Positions 43,623 through 50,993 of a DNA stretch of 64,000 nucleotides are shown here, one piece after another. The translations under genes were made by a program, and so were the position numbers. This DNA is from AC-32 sp963763475. Lineage in GTDB: Bacteria > Actinomycetota > Thermoleophilia > Gaiellales > Gaiellaceae. Under the pieces are notes generated by a model. The model made no database searches, was not told the origin of the DNA, and saw only the letters and a list, made by a program, of their open reading frames with translations. Every line of letters starts with the position of its first letter. The first letter of the stretch is position 1. The stretch is from the NCBI GenBank assembly GCA_963763475.1, contig CAVXOR010000003.1, positions 186,001-250,000 of the forward strand. The letters run 5' to 3'.

Positions 43623-43903
43623 GGACTAGCCGAACGCGGCAGGGGGCCCCGAGGCGTTCGCGACGCGTGCCGTCAGTCCCCAGCGCGCGAACTGCCTTGC
43701 CGCAGCTAACCCCTGCCGCAGCAAGTTAGTCACCGCTGGGGGCGGTGACGAAACGGGCCAGCCCCAGCACTCGTGGTCCTGCGTTAGCGCGACCCCAGTC
43801 GACGTGAAGGAAGCCCTCGGGGAAACGCTTGATTGCGTGCCTTCCAGTTCCTTCGAGCAAAAGCGGTGCGCGGACGGCCCTGCGAGGTCGAAGCTGCGTC
43901 GCG

Positions 43904-44218
43904 CTACCCGCGGGCGACGACTTTTCCCGCAGTGATCTGGGGCGGGTTTGGCAGCAGTTGGGCGAGGTTCTCCTCTACCCACTCGGCTGCTCGCGTATTC
44001 GATTCCTCTACACCTTCCTGATCTTCGAAGATGCCCGCGGTCGCTTCCTCATCTTCGAAGATGCTGGTCGAAACCATCACCCCGTCGCCTGCATCGACCC
44101 AGTAGTAGGCAACAAAGCCTGGCATCTCACGAAGGATGGAGACAAAACCTTCGCCGACCCGCCTTCCGGCCTCCTCCGGGTCCGTGACGCCTTCGTAGCG
44201 TCGTACCGTCGCGTACAT
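43904..44218 (-). CDS. ABM-domain-like small protein (104 aa)
   Basis: ATG at 44218 with AGGAGG 7 bp upstream. The pattern MYATVRRYEGVTDPEEAGRR, GFVSILREMPGFVAYYWVDA, VMVSTSIFEDEEATAGIFED and AAEWVEENLAQLLPNPP matches the antibiotic-biosynthesis-monooxygenase dimeric alpha-beta barrel. Such proteins often protect against reactive compounds or degrade quinones; the function here is unknown. It appears intact within element B and may be cargo. Confidence 0.72.
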   Translation of the reverse strand: MYATVRRYEGVTDPEEAGRRVGEGFVSILREMPGFVAYYWVDAGDGVMVSTSIFEDEEATAGIFEDQEGVEESNTRAAEWVEENLAQLLPNPPQITAGKVVARG

Positions 44219-44621
44219 GATGTCCTCCTTCCTACGCGGACACGGCAAGAATCAGCACGTGCCCTCTTACGTCCTCCAGCCGTAGGCAGCGCAGCCTACG
44301 ACACGGGGCGAAGTCGTGGCCAACCAATGCGCTGGGCAGACGCGCGAGGACCTCGTTGACGACTGGTCGGGCTGAGCAAGAGCGGATTAAGGAGGCGTTA
44401 CGCGGGATCGCCTCCCCGTTCCGGCCTCACGCGTTCCGAAACGACTTCTCGCCGGCGTGTTCGTTGCTCTCCTCGGCGTCGTCCTTGTGGTCGGCGTCGG
44501 CGTGCGACGTGGCCACGCGACTAGAAAGCCGCATCGCCGCTAAAGCAATTCGGAAAGTCCGGGATGCTCGACGCTTCCGGGGGAGATGCGCCAGGCCTCC
44601 CTGCCGCAACCACCCTGAGCG
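44219..44621. other. Non-coding or decayed stretch in element B
   Basis: About 400 bp. The open frames are short and unlike proteins, GC is lower than the host, and I see no RNA structure that stands out. Probably decayed element sequence. Confidence 0.4.
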
Positions 44622-44939
44622 TTATCTGAGCTTCGAACGGGAGAACCGCGGCCGTGGCGTGAGTTTGTTTCGCGAAGGTCTAGCCAAGGGTTCGCTAGGG
44701 GTCTGACCCGTCGGCGCGCCGCCCCCCTTACCCCTCGAGGAATTACACGATCTGCATAAGACGCGGAGGTTGTTGAGCGCGTTCGTTCCGCCTCGACTCA
44801 ACGGAATGACGTGGTCGATCGTCAGGTCGTCTCGACTGCCGCACCAGGTGCACCAGGGCTGCCTCCGGATCAGGAGGGCGCGGACCCGGAGGTACTGCTC
44901 GGTGTAGCCACGCTGCTGCCTGGTTCCTGGCCGAGGCAC
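44622..44939 (-). CDS. HNH endonuclease
   Basis: 105 residues, GTG start right after the TGA of a short upstream frame. The ββα-metal core is complete: WCTWCGSRDDLTIDHVIPLS with the paired Cys and DH, then NNLRVLCRSCNSSRG with the second Cys pair and Asn. Phage-type HNH proteins of this length nick DNA near the packaging genes and assist the terminase. Here neither terminase nor portal is left, so it is an orphan of the packaging module. Confidence 0.85.
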   Translation of the reverse strand: MPRPGTRQQRGYTEQYLRVRALLIRRQPWCTWCGSRDDLTIDHVIPLSRGGTNALNNLRVLCRSCNSSRGKGGGAPTGQTPSEPLARPSRNKLTPRPRFSRSKLR

Positions 44940-45184
44940 TCAGCGCTCGATCTCGAGCTCGCCGAGGACCTGCTCGACAGGAACGAGGATCGCGAAGAGA
45001 CGCGGGGAACTGGCGGACGACTGGATCGGCTGAGTCGGAGCGGGCTCCGCGCTCGACGAGCTGACCCATCAGCCGGTCTGAATCTCTCGAGCGCAACGAC
45101 CGATGCATCGGGCTCGATGAAGTCCCGGATCGTCGGCCTACGCTTTGCGTACGTCCGAGCCCACGGCGCTCCCTTCGTCGGACG

Positions 45185-45898
45185 TCAGCCAGGCCGGCTC
45201 GACGTCTGGTCTCGCTGCAGCTGCCAGGCAGGTCGTGGCTCAGGATCAGCCGACCGAATCGCCGTCTCGCGTCTGCGCGGCTCAGGTGCTCCGGTGAGGG
45301 AACGAAGCCTGGCCTCGGTGGCGCTGTATGCCGGAAGTGAAGTCGGGCCGACGTCACTCAGGCGCAGTTCGGTACGTGTCACTTCCATCAGCTGGTCGGG
45401 GTTCCAGGCCGACCGTGACGGCCGACGGTTGTAGCTCGACTTGATCGGGCGGGCCCTGAAGCTGGAGCCGTACTGGCCGGAGCGAAGACCTTCGATCAGG
45501 AGCAGCGGCACGCCGTCGTGCAACCGGGCCGTGTAGCGCAGGCCATCGGCGTCAGCGCTCAGGGCCTCGATCTGACCCAGCAGCAGCGAGCCGAGCTGGG
45601 GATGCTTGCCGTGATCGAGCAGCAGCGGGATCCGGCCGCCGTTCTCAGTGAGCGTCTTGGCAAAGGCCGTTGACGCGATGCGCTCGAGATAGTGGCCCTC
45701 GTGATCGACAACCTCCTGCCACTGATCGAACACCGCGGCCGTGCCGGTCAACGTGCGGCTCGTGTCGGTGAATTCGTTGTCCGAACTCTCGACCAGTGCC
45801 AACGAGCCGATCGAGCCGGTGCGACAGATCACCGTTCCCCGGCTCTGAGGCTCGCGTGGCCGCGCGGCCCGTAGCCCGGCGAGCTCCCAGCTACTCAT
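45185..45898 (-). CDS. HK97-family prohead protease
   Basis: 237 residues from the ATG at 45898 (MSSWELAGLRAARP), which overlaps the preceding stop as ATGA. The protease core has LTGTAAVFDQWQEVVDHEGH, the FAKTLTENGGRIPLLLDHGK box with the catalytic-region His, GLRYTARLHDGVPLLLIEGL and SGQYGSSFRAR. Family members mature the capsid scaffold during phage assembly. The major capsid gene that normally follows is absent, so the protease has no visible substrate. Third gene of a leftward coupled operon. Confidence 0.85.
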   Translation of the reverse strand: MSSWELAGLRAARPREPQSRGTVICRTGSIGSLALVESSDNEFTDTSRTLTGTAAVFDQWQEVVDHEGHYLERIASTAFAKTLTENGGRIPLLLDHGKHPQLGSLLLGQIEALSADADGLRYTARLHDGVPLLLIEGLRSGQYGSSFRARPIKSSYNRRPSRSAWNPDQLMEVTRTELRLSDVGPTSLPAYSATEARLRSLTGAPEPRRRETAIRSADPEPRPAWQLQRDQTSSRPG

Positions 45899-46233
45899 CC
45901 AGGATCTCCATCCAGGATCTTGCAGACCGCCTGCTTGGCTTCGTCGAATTCGTAAATCCGACGCGTGAGCTCGCTGGCCTCCTCGAGGCTGAGTGTCGCC
46001 CGGTAGCCGGCGAACACACCCGCCAACTCGTTGAACCCGTCCTGGGTGACGTCTTCGTCGACCAGGGCCTGTCGCATCCGCACCAGCCAGGTCGTGCTCG
46101 GCTCCGACAGGGGGAGATCGTCCACCACCTCGCCACCGTCCTCCACGCGCAGCTCGTGGATGCCCTGGCGGATGCGCTCGACCTCCTCGACTCGCTGGGC
46201 CGGTGACATCCTGAGGAACGTCGAAGCGTTCAT
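45895..46233 (-). CDS. Hypothetical element B protein (112 aa)
   Basis: The ATG at 46233 overlaps the HTH gene stop by 4 bp (ATGA), and its stop overlaps the protease start the same way. The sequence MNASTFLRMSPAQRVEEVER, TTWLVRMRQALVDEDVTQDG and ASELTRRIYEFDEAKQAVCK is acidic and helical. No family recognised. Position between an excisionase-like regulator and the protease suggests a phage early or head-accessory protein. Confidence 0.7.
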   Translation of the reverse strand: MNASTFLRMSPAQRVEEVERIRQGIHELRVEDGGEVVDDLPLSEPSTTWLVRMRQALVDEDVTQDGFNELAGVFAGYRATLSLEEASELTRRIYEFDEAKQAVCKILDGDPG

Positions 46234-46430
46234 TCGGGATCTCCGTTGCTCGAGGCGAGGGCGATCCAGGCTTCCAGCTGGTCGGCGTCGATCCGTAGCT
46301 GAGCGCCGACGCGAACCGCGGCAAGCTCTCGATTGGCGACCAGTCGCCGGACCGTCTTCTCGGAGACGTTCAGGCGCTGCGCGGCCTCCCGTAGCGTCAG
46401 CATTGGCCGTTGCTGTATCGCGGTGTCCAT
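46230..46430 (-). CDS. Excisionase/MerR-type helix-turn-helix protein
   Basis: 66 residues. MLTLREAAQRLNVSEKTVRR LVANRELAAVRVG is the winged-helix HTH-17 pattern of excisionases and small DNA-binding adaptors, with the wing at QLRIDADQLEAWI. It may control excision or the leftward operon it heads. The divergent small membrane peptide starts 72 bp away, so the shared interval may contain its operator. Confidence 0.85.
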   Translation of the reverse strand: MDTAIQQRPMLTLREAAQRLNVSEKTVRRLVANRELAAVRVGAQLRIDADQLEAWIALASSNGDPE

Positions 46431-46501
46431 TCCTCACTGGGAGGTTCGGCTAAGCGCCGAGGCCGCGAGTAGATTGCGGAGTGGTCTGAGCAGGAGGAGC
46501 G

Positions 46502-46606
46502 ATGCTGACAAGCAACAAGTCCCTGAACATCCTGATCGTCGTCGTGGCGGTGTTCCTCGTGGTCATCGCGGTGTCGTTGGTGCTCCTCGGAGTAGGCAGC
46601 GGCTGA
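46502..46606 (+). CDS. 34-residue single-pass membrane peptide
   Basis: ATG at 46502 with AGGAGGA 6 bp upstream. The product MLTSNKSLNILIVVVAVFLV continues VIAVSLVLLGVGSG and stops. It is nearly all one membrane helix after a short polar N-terminus. It begins the rightward unit of element B, just before the sigma-like gene. It is too small for a family call; holin-like, antitoxin-like or anti-sigma-like roles are only possibilities. Confidence 0.6.
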   Translation: MLTSNKSLNILIVVVAVFLVVIAVSLVLLGVGSG

Positions 46607-46632
46607 GTCCACTCCTCAATCAGGCCTGGTCT

Positions 46633-47107
46633 TTGCACGACGTCGACGACGTGGAGGCTCTGCTTGCCCGGGCAGTTCGGCGTAGCCGTTATGCGAACGA
46701 GCTCCGGCCTGACGAACGAGACGACCTCGTCACCTATCTGCTCGAGTTCGCCTGGAAGCTCTCCGAGAAATTCGATCCCGGCCGAGGCAGCTTCGCCACC
46801 TTCCTCTTCGCCTGCAGCGGACGGGCAATCGCCGACTACCACCGAAGCCGCTATCGCACCCGATGGGTCTTCAAAGACCGCGTCTACGAACGGCCCCGGC
46901 CCGAGCTCGTCTCACTCGACGACGGCGACGATCGTGATTCGCTGGGCGGAACTCTCGGAACGGGGTCAGGCGCTTCTTCGGACGGTTGGAGTCCCGATCT
47001 CGGTCGGCTACTCGGAGCGCGAGATAGCTCGAGGGCTCGGGATGCCGACACGCTGGGTCTCCGAAGCTCTCGTCGAGCTGCAGGATGAGCTTCGCCAGCT
47101 CGGTTAG
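46633..47107 (+). CDS. Sigma-70-like factor with conserved frame break between region 2 and region 4
   Basis: Region 2 is in frame 1: LRPDERDDLVTYLLEFAWKL, FDPGRGSFATFLFACSGRAI and ADYHRSRYRTRWVFKDRVYE, to VSLDDGDD near 46930. The HTH region 4 is in frame 2: IVIRWAELSERGQALLRTVG, VGYSEREIARGLGMPTRWVS and ALVELQDELRQLG, stopping at 47107. The frame-1 product alone would stop at 47088. The start is uncertain (TTG 46633 or GTG 46651, no clear ribosome site). The diverged copy in element A breaks at the same place. It could be a +1 programmed shift, two proteins, or an inherited defect. Confidence 0.75.
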
Positions 47108-47109
47108 GC

Positions 47110-47130
47110 CGAGCCGGATGCGGCTCGTTT
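47110..47130 (+). terminator. Terminator of the sigma-like gene
   Basis: CGAGCCG / CGGCTCG with a four-base loop, starting 3 bp past the stop and followed by TTTAAG. Confidence 0.7.
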
Positions 47131-47206
47131 AAGAGGCAGCACCGGCTGGGAATCGTCGGAAATGCGGCTTCTGAGCAACACCAGTGGAAGCCGAGTCTGC
47201 GGTAAA

Positions 47207-47284
47207 TGGAGCCGGAGCACCTCACTGCCCCAGTGAGGAGCGCGTTCCTTAGCCGCAGCAGGAACGCGTCACGCTCCGGCTCCA
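47207..47284. other. Perfect three-way-junction inverted-repeat structure
   Basis: Outer stem TGGAGCCGGAGC (47207-47218) with GCTCCGGCTCCA (47273-47284), 12 bp. Arm two CCTCACTG (47220-47227) with CAGTGAGG (47231-47238), 8 bp, loop CCC. Arm three CGCGTTCCT (47241-47249) with AGGAACGCG (47260-47268), 9 bp, 10-base loop. All 29 pairs are Watson-Crick. It may be a structured RNA or a DNA cruciform used for replication or recombination; strand unknown. Confidence 0.7.
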
Positions 47285-47341
47285 CCTTGTACAACTCGAG
47301 CTCCGTTTTCTCCGCTTCGCCCGGTGGTATATGCCCGGGGT

Positions 47342-47393
47342 CGGAGCCGAGCGAAGCCTTGGGGGGAGAGCTTCGGGGGATCGCTCGGCTCCG
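47342..47393. other. Second long hairpin in element B
   Basis: CGGAGCCGAGCGA (47342-47354) pairs perfectly over 13 bp with TCGCTCGGCTCCG (47381-47393). The 26-base purine-rich loop contains a G6 run, with possible inner pairing GAAGC/GCTTC. It lies 57 bp from the three-way junction. 47108-47738 has no credible gene. Confidence 0.6.
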
Positions 47394-47633
47394 GTTCTTC
47401 GCCAGATGTGCGCACAGCCGGCGAGGTAGTTCCTACCGATGGCCCGGAGGAGGAGCGGCTGTAGAACTAAGGGTGTCGGGCCGGGTGCGGCTCAGCTCTC
47501 CAGTAAGGGGAAAGGCTAAGCCGCCTTGCCTAGCTGCCGCGCCCGGCCCGCCCTTTCTCTTGCGGATCGAGTGACCAGCGCGGCTCGGTTCTCGCGTGGG
47601 ACAGGCCGCGCTGGCGGATCTCCGGCTCGCTCG

Positions 47634-47660
47634 AGTCCTGCTCCAGTGATGCTCCAGTGA
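47634..47660. promoter_or_regulatory. Candidate integrase arm-type repeats, element B right arm
   Basis: GCTCCAGTGA occurs twice head-to-tail (47640, 47651), and AGTCCTGCTCCAG at 47634 matches 43196 in the other arm. It is about 80 bp inside the att core. Confidence 0.45.
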
Positions 47661-47738
47661 CGACCGGAACAGCCAAAACCGTTAAGGCTTTCGACGTCCT
47701 CCGACAGGGCCCGCAACTCCCTTAGCCAAGCGGATTCA

Positions 47739-47799
47739 CGGCGGGGGTGGGATTCGAACCCACGAGCGCCTGTTACGGCGCTAGCGGTTTTCAAGACCG
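47739..47799 (-). repeat. Element B attachment repeat within the intact tRNA-Ser
   Basis: Identical over 61 bases to 43092-43152, offset 4647 bp. This copy is the 3' part of the complete tRNA, so integration restored the gene. Confidence 0.92.
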
Positions 47800-47827
47800 C
47801 CCCGTTCGGCCGCTCCGGCACCCCGCC
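47739..47827 (-). tRNA. tRNA-Ser (anticodon TGA)
   Basis: Minus strand: acceptor GGCGGGG/CCCCGCC, anticodon TGA in CTTGAAA, long variable arm, T arm GGTTCGAATCC, discriminator G, no CCA. Integration site of element B. It lies 19 bp from the end of serS on the same strand. Confidence 0.95.
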
Positions 47828-47846
47828 GTTCGTTGAGCGTAGAGAA

Positions 47847-49049
47847 CTACGACTCGATGCGGGGCGGGGCGCCGAACTCGCGCAAGACGTCCGGCACGTC
47901 GCCCTGGAAGTTCTCGAGCACGGCCAGCGCCCAGCGGTCGGTGACGGCCGTGCCGTTCAGCGTGTGCACGTACTCGGTGTGGCCGTTCGCCCGGTAGCGG
48001 ATGCCTAGGCGGCGCGACTGGTAGTCGGTCGTGTTCGAGGCTGACGTCAGCTCGCGGTAGCGCTCCTGGGAGGGGAACCACGCCTCGAGGTCGTAGCGCT
48101 TGGCCGCCGCCGCGCTCAGCTCGCTCGCTTCGATGTTCACCACGCGGTACGGGAGCCCGAGCTCCTGCGCGAGTGACTCCTCGATCGCCAGCAGCCGCTC
48201 GTGCTCGTCCCACGACTCCTCCGGCAGCACGTACGCGAACAGCTCGACCTTGTTGAACTGATGGACGCGGAACATCCCGCGCGTGTCGCGGCCGGCCGCG
48301 CCGGCCTCGCGCCGGAAGTTGGTGGAGAAGGCCGTGTAGCGCAGCGGCAGCTGCTCGCGCTCGAGGATCTCGCCCATGTGCAACCCGGCGAGCGCGACCT
48401 CGGAGGTGCCCGTCAAATAGAGGCCCTCGTCCACGACCTCGTAGATCTCGAAGCGCTCGGCCGGGAAGAAGCCGGTGCCGTACATCGCCTCCTCGCGCAC
48501 GAGCACGGGTGGGATCACCGGCGCGAAGCCCTGCGCGACCGCGCGGTCGAGCGCCCAGCGGTAGAGCGCCAGGGCGAGCCGAGCGGTGTCGCCGACGATG
48601 TAGCCGAACCGCGAGCCGGAGAGGCGTGCGCCGCGCTCCATCTCGAAGCGGCCGAGCTCGAGGTGCTCCTTCGGCTCGTCCAGCTGCGGCCGCTCGCCGA
48701 CCTCGCGCACGATTTCGCCCTCGGAGTCGCCGCTCGCCTCGTCGGGAACCGACTCGTGCGCGGGGTTCGGCACCTTCTCGAGCAGCTCGTCGCGCCGCGC
48801 CTCGGCTTCGCTCAGCTCCTGCTCGAGACGGCGCAGGTCCTCCTTGACCGTCTTCAGCTCCTCGACCTGCTCGGGCGTCGGCTTGCCCTTCAGCTTCTGC
48901 CGGCCGCGCAGCTCGTCGACCTGCGGCACGAGCTCGCGCCAGCGCCCGTCCGCCTCGAGCAGCTCGTCGAACGCCTCGGCGCCGCCCTTTCGCGTGATCC
49001 CCGGCCGCACGCGGTCGGGATTTGCCCGCGCGGCTTTGAGGTCGATCAA
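47847..49049 (-). CDS. serS: Serine-tRNA ligase
   Basis: 400 residues. The N-terminal coiled-coil arm (about residues 30-100: LKTVKEDLRRLEQELSEAEA) grips the long variable arm of tRNA-Ser. Class II motif 2 is FSTNFRREAGAAGRDTRG MFRVHQF and motif 3 lies near SNTTDYQSRRLGIRY. It charges tRNA-Ser (and tRNA-Sec where present). The TGA isoacceptor gene lies immediately downstream. The start overlaps the stop of the cytochrome gene by 4 bp. Confidence 0.97.
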   Translation of the reverse strand: MIDLKAARANPDRVRPGITRKGGAEAFDELLEADGRWRELVPQVDELRGRQKLKGKPTPEQVEELKTVKEDLRRLEQELSEAEARRDELLEKVPNPAHESVPDEASGDSEGEIVREVGERPQLDEPKEHLELGRFEMERGARLSGSRFGYIVGDTARLALALYRWALDRAVAQGFAPVIPPVLVREEAMYGTGFFPAERFEIYEVVDEGLYLTGTSEVALAGLHMGEILEREQLPLRYTAFSTNFRREAGAAGRDTRGMFRVHQFNKVELFAYVLPEESWDEHERLLAIEESLAQELGLPYRVVNIEASELSAAAAKRYDLEAWFPSQERYRELTSASNTTDYQSRRLGIRYRANGHTEYVHTLNGTAVTDRWALAVLENFQGDVPDVLREFGAPPRIES

Positions 49050-49462
49050 CCCGGGTTCTGGGTCAGGTACGCCACGAGATCGGCGATCTGCTTCTCCGAC
49101 AGCGACTGGCCGAAGTTGGGCATCGCGTTGGAGTAGCCCTTTTCGATGTAGGCGGCCGGGTTGGCGATCGACTCGTGCGTGAACTCTTCCAGCGACCCCT
49201 GGTTGGCGGTCTTGGCGTAGTCGGGCAGCTTGTCCAGGTCGGGCCCGACGTTGCCCTGGGAGCCGGCCGGCTTGAAGACGTGGCAGCCGCCACAGCCCTG
49301 GGCCGTGAACAGGGTGGCGCCGGCCTTCGCGTCCCCGGCAGCCGCCTTCGTGGTCGTCGTCGGCACGCTGCCGACCACCTTCTCCGCGGTCGGCATCACG
49401 GTCTCGGAGCCGCAGCCGGCGAGCACGAAGGCGAGGACGAGAAATGGGGCCACTCGGCGCAT
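49046..49462 (-). CDS. Lipoprotein c-type cytochrome
   Basis: 138 residues from the ATG at 49462 (MRRVAPFLVLAFVLAGCG), giving a lipobox LAGC, so it is lipid-anchored outside the membrane. The heme box is CGGCH in LFTAQGCGGCHVFKP, the axial Met candidate is in YSNAMPNFGQSLSEKQIADL, and the C-terminal helix is typical of class I cytochrome c. It carries electrons to or from a membrane oxidase. It is coupled to serS by a 4-bp overlap, an arrangement without an obvious functional reason. Confidence 0.88.
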   Translation of the reverse strand: MRRVAPFLVLAFVLAGCGSETVMPTAEKVVGSVPTTTTKAAAGDAKAGATLFTAQGCGGCHVFKPAGSQGNVGPDLDKLPDYAKTANQGSLEEFTHESIANPAAYIEKGYSNAMPNFGQSLSEKQIADLVAYLTQNPG

Positions 49463-49472
49463 CGGCGCGAGT

Positions 49473-50978
49473 CTACTCAAGGCGTCCGCGGCCCTCTTCG
49501 CTTCTGGTCAGCAGCCAGAGCCCGAGCGCGGCGAAGCCTCCGTAGCCGGCCACGTCGGTAGGTGTGTCGTTCACCAGGAAGGAGACTGCAAGGGCCACGA
49601 GGTAGGCGTCGAGCAGCGCAGAGCGAGGCCGCTGGAGCGCGAGCACGACCAGTCCGACCAGCCCGAGCGCGAACAGGAGCGCGCTGTTCCATGTCGACGA
49701 GACCGAGGCGGCGGAGAGGTGGAGCCGGTGGCCGAGGTCGCCGAGGACCGATCCAGGCCCGCCGCCGACCGCGTTCGTGACGTGGCTCGAGCCGCCGGTC
49801 GCCGCGTCGATCCCGACCAGCAGCAGTGCCGCGCCGGCCGCGACCGCCGTGGCCGCTGCGGCCCGGAGGGCGGGGACGTGCCGCAGCCTGAGCCAGAGGA
49901 CGAGGAAGCCTGCGAGGTAGACCACCAGTCCGCCGCCGTCGGCGCCGACGCGGCTCGCCGCGATCCCGGCGGCGAGGGCAATCGCGACCAGCGGCAGGAA
50001 GCGCGCGCCGACCAGCGCTCCCAGCACGAGCGCGGGCGGTAGCAGCAGCGTCTCGACCTGGTTCGTGACGCCGTAGAAGCGGCCGCCGCCGTCGGGGTGG
50101 GGGCCGATCACCGCGAGCGCGTTCCAGGCCGGCTCGGCCCACATGACCGCGAACAGGAACGCGAACAACGCGGCCAGAGCCAGCGCGAGCGGGAGCCGGG
50201 GCCGAAGCAGCCAACCGCCCAGCAGCGCGCCGCCGCCGCCCGCCAGCGCGACGCCGAGCACGGCCGTCCGCGGTGAGACGCCTGCGGCGCTGAGCGCGAC
50301 CGCGGAGGCAATGCACGCCGAAGGCACTAGGAAGACGGCGCGACAGAGCGCGGGGGCGCGGGTCAGCAGCGCGGCCAGCGAGAGGAGGATCAGCAGCCCC
50401 ACCAGCACGAGCGTCGCCGGGACACGGGAGTCGTGTGCCCGCTGAAGCCGCCGGTCGAAGCGCTCGAGCCGGACCAGCGGGTCGCTCGCGGGCTCGGCGC
50501 GGATCGACGGCTGCTCCCCCCGCGCGAGCGCGCGCACCGAGGGTGCGACATCCGCAATCGAGATCAGCCCGGGCAGCCGGGTCGAGGTGTCGGTCAGCAC
50601 ACCGTGGTAGCCGGGACCGACGACGGCGATCGGATAGCGGCGAACGTTGTGCGATTTCGCGGACGGCGGCAGCGCGACGTAGAAGGTGACCTGGCCAGGC
50701 CGGCGCGAAAGCGCGATCAGCGGCTCGCCGCCCGGGAGCCCGCCACCCACGATCGCGTTTCCCATCTCACCGCGGAGCAACGAGGCGAGCGCTCCTCGTC
50801 GGCTGACCGTCGCGCCCTCGCCGACGATCAGCAACCCGTGCGCAGCTTGCGGCGAACGGAAGACGGGCGACGACGCGGGGGCGACGATCACGGCAGCCCG
50901 CTCGGAGGGCGCCGCCGCCGCGGGCGCGGTGGCCACCATCCCCAGGGCTACAATCACGAGGAACCTTCTCGCCTTCAA
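49473..50978 (-). CDS. Multi-pass membrane protein with extracytoplasmic N-terminal domain
   Basis: About 501 residues. The start is uncertain: TTG 50978 (LKARRFLVIVALGMVATAPA gives a signal peptide) or GTG 50957. The first 210 residues lie outside the cell (HGLLIVGEGATVSRRGALAS, AVVGPGYHGVLTDTSTRLPG, similar to alkaline-phosphatase-fold fragments). About ten helices follow, with HPDGGGRFYGVTNQVETLLL between them, a motif I recall from uncharacterised actinobacterial membrane proteins. It lies divergent from htpX. Confidence 0.72.
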   Translation of the reverse strand: MKARRFLVIVALGMVATAPAAAAPSERAAVIVAPASSPVFRSPQAAHGLLIVGEGATVSRRGALASLLRGEMGNAIVGGGLPGGEPLIALSRRPGQVTFYVALPPSAKSHNVRRYPIAVVGPGYHGVLTDTSTRLPGLISIADVAPSVRALARGEQPSIRAEPASDPLVRLERFDRRLQRAHDSRVPATLVLVGLLILLSLAALLTRAPALCRAVFLVPSACIASAVALSAAGVSPRTAVLGVALAGGGGALLGGWLLRPRLPLALALAALFAFLFAVMWAEPAWNALAVIGPHPDGGGRFYGVTNQVETLLLPPALVLGALVGARFLPLVAIALAAGIAASRVGADGGGLVVYLAGFLVLWLRLRHVPALRAAAATAVAAGAALLLVGIDAATGGSSHVTNAVGGGPGSVLGDLGHRLHLSAASVSSTWNSALLFALGLVGLVVLALQRPRSALLDAYLVALAVSFLVNDTPTDVAGYGGFAALGLWLLTRSEEGRGRLE

Positions 50979-50993
50979 GGAGGCCGATTCTCG

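Larger units (their letters stand above)
43092..47799. mobile_element. Element B: gutted prophage-like integrative element at tRNA-Ser(TGA)
   Basis: Flanked by a perfect 61-bp direct repeat (43092-43152 and 47739-47799), the 3' part of tRNA-Ser. Contents: integrase C-terminal fragment, zinc-ribbon fragment, ABM-like protein, HNH endonuclease, prohead protease, small orphan, excisionase-type HTH, 34-residue membrane peptide, frame-split sigma-like factor, and a 630-bp structured non-coding block next to the tRNA. No capsid, portal, terminase or tail genes remain. It could be a decayed phage or a phage satellite. Confidence 0.85.

Noticed and set aside
47207..47284. tRNA or tRNA-like reading of the three-way junction
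   Set aside because: It has two arms rather than three, no T-arm consensus and no plausible anticodon loop.
47108..47738. Retron or diversity-generating element at the structured region
   Set aside because: No reverse transcriptase is encoded anywhere in the window.
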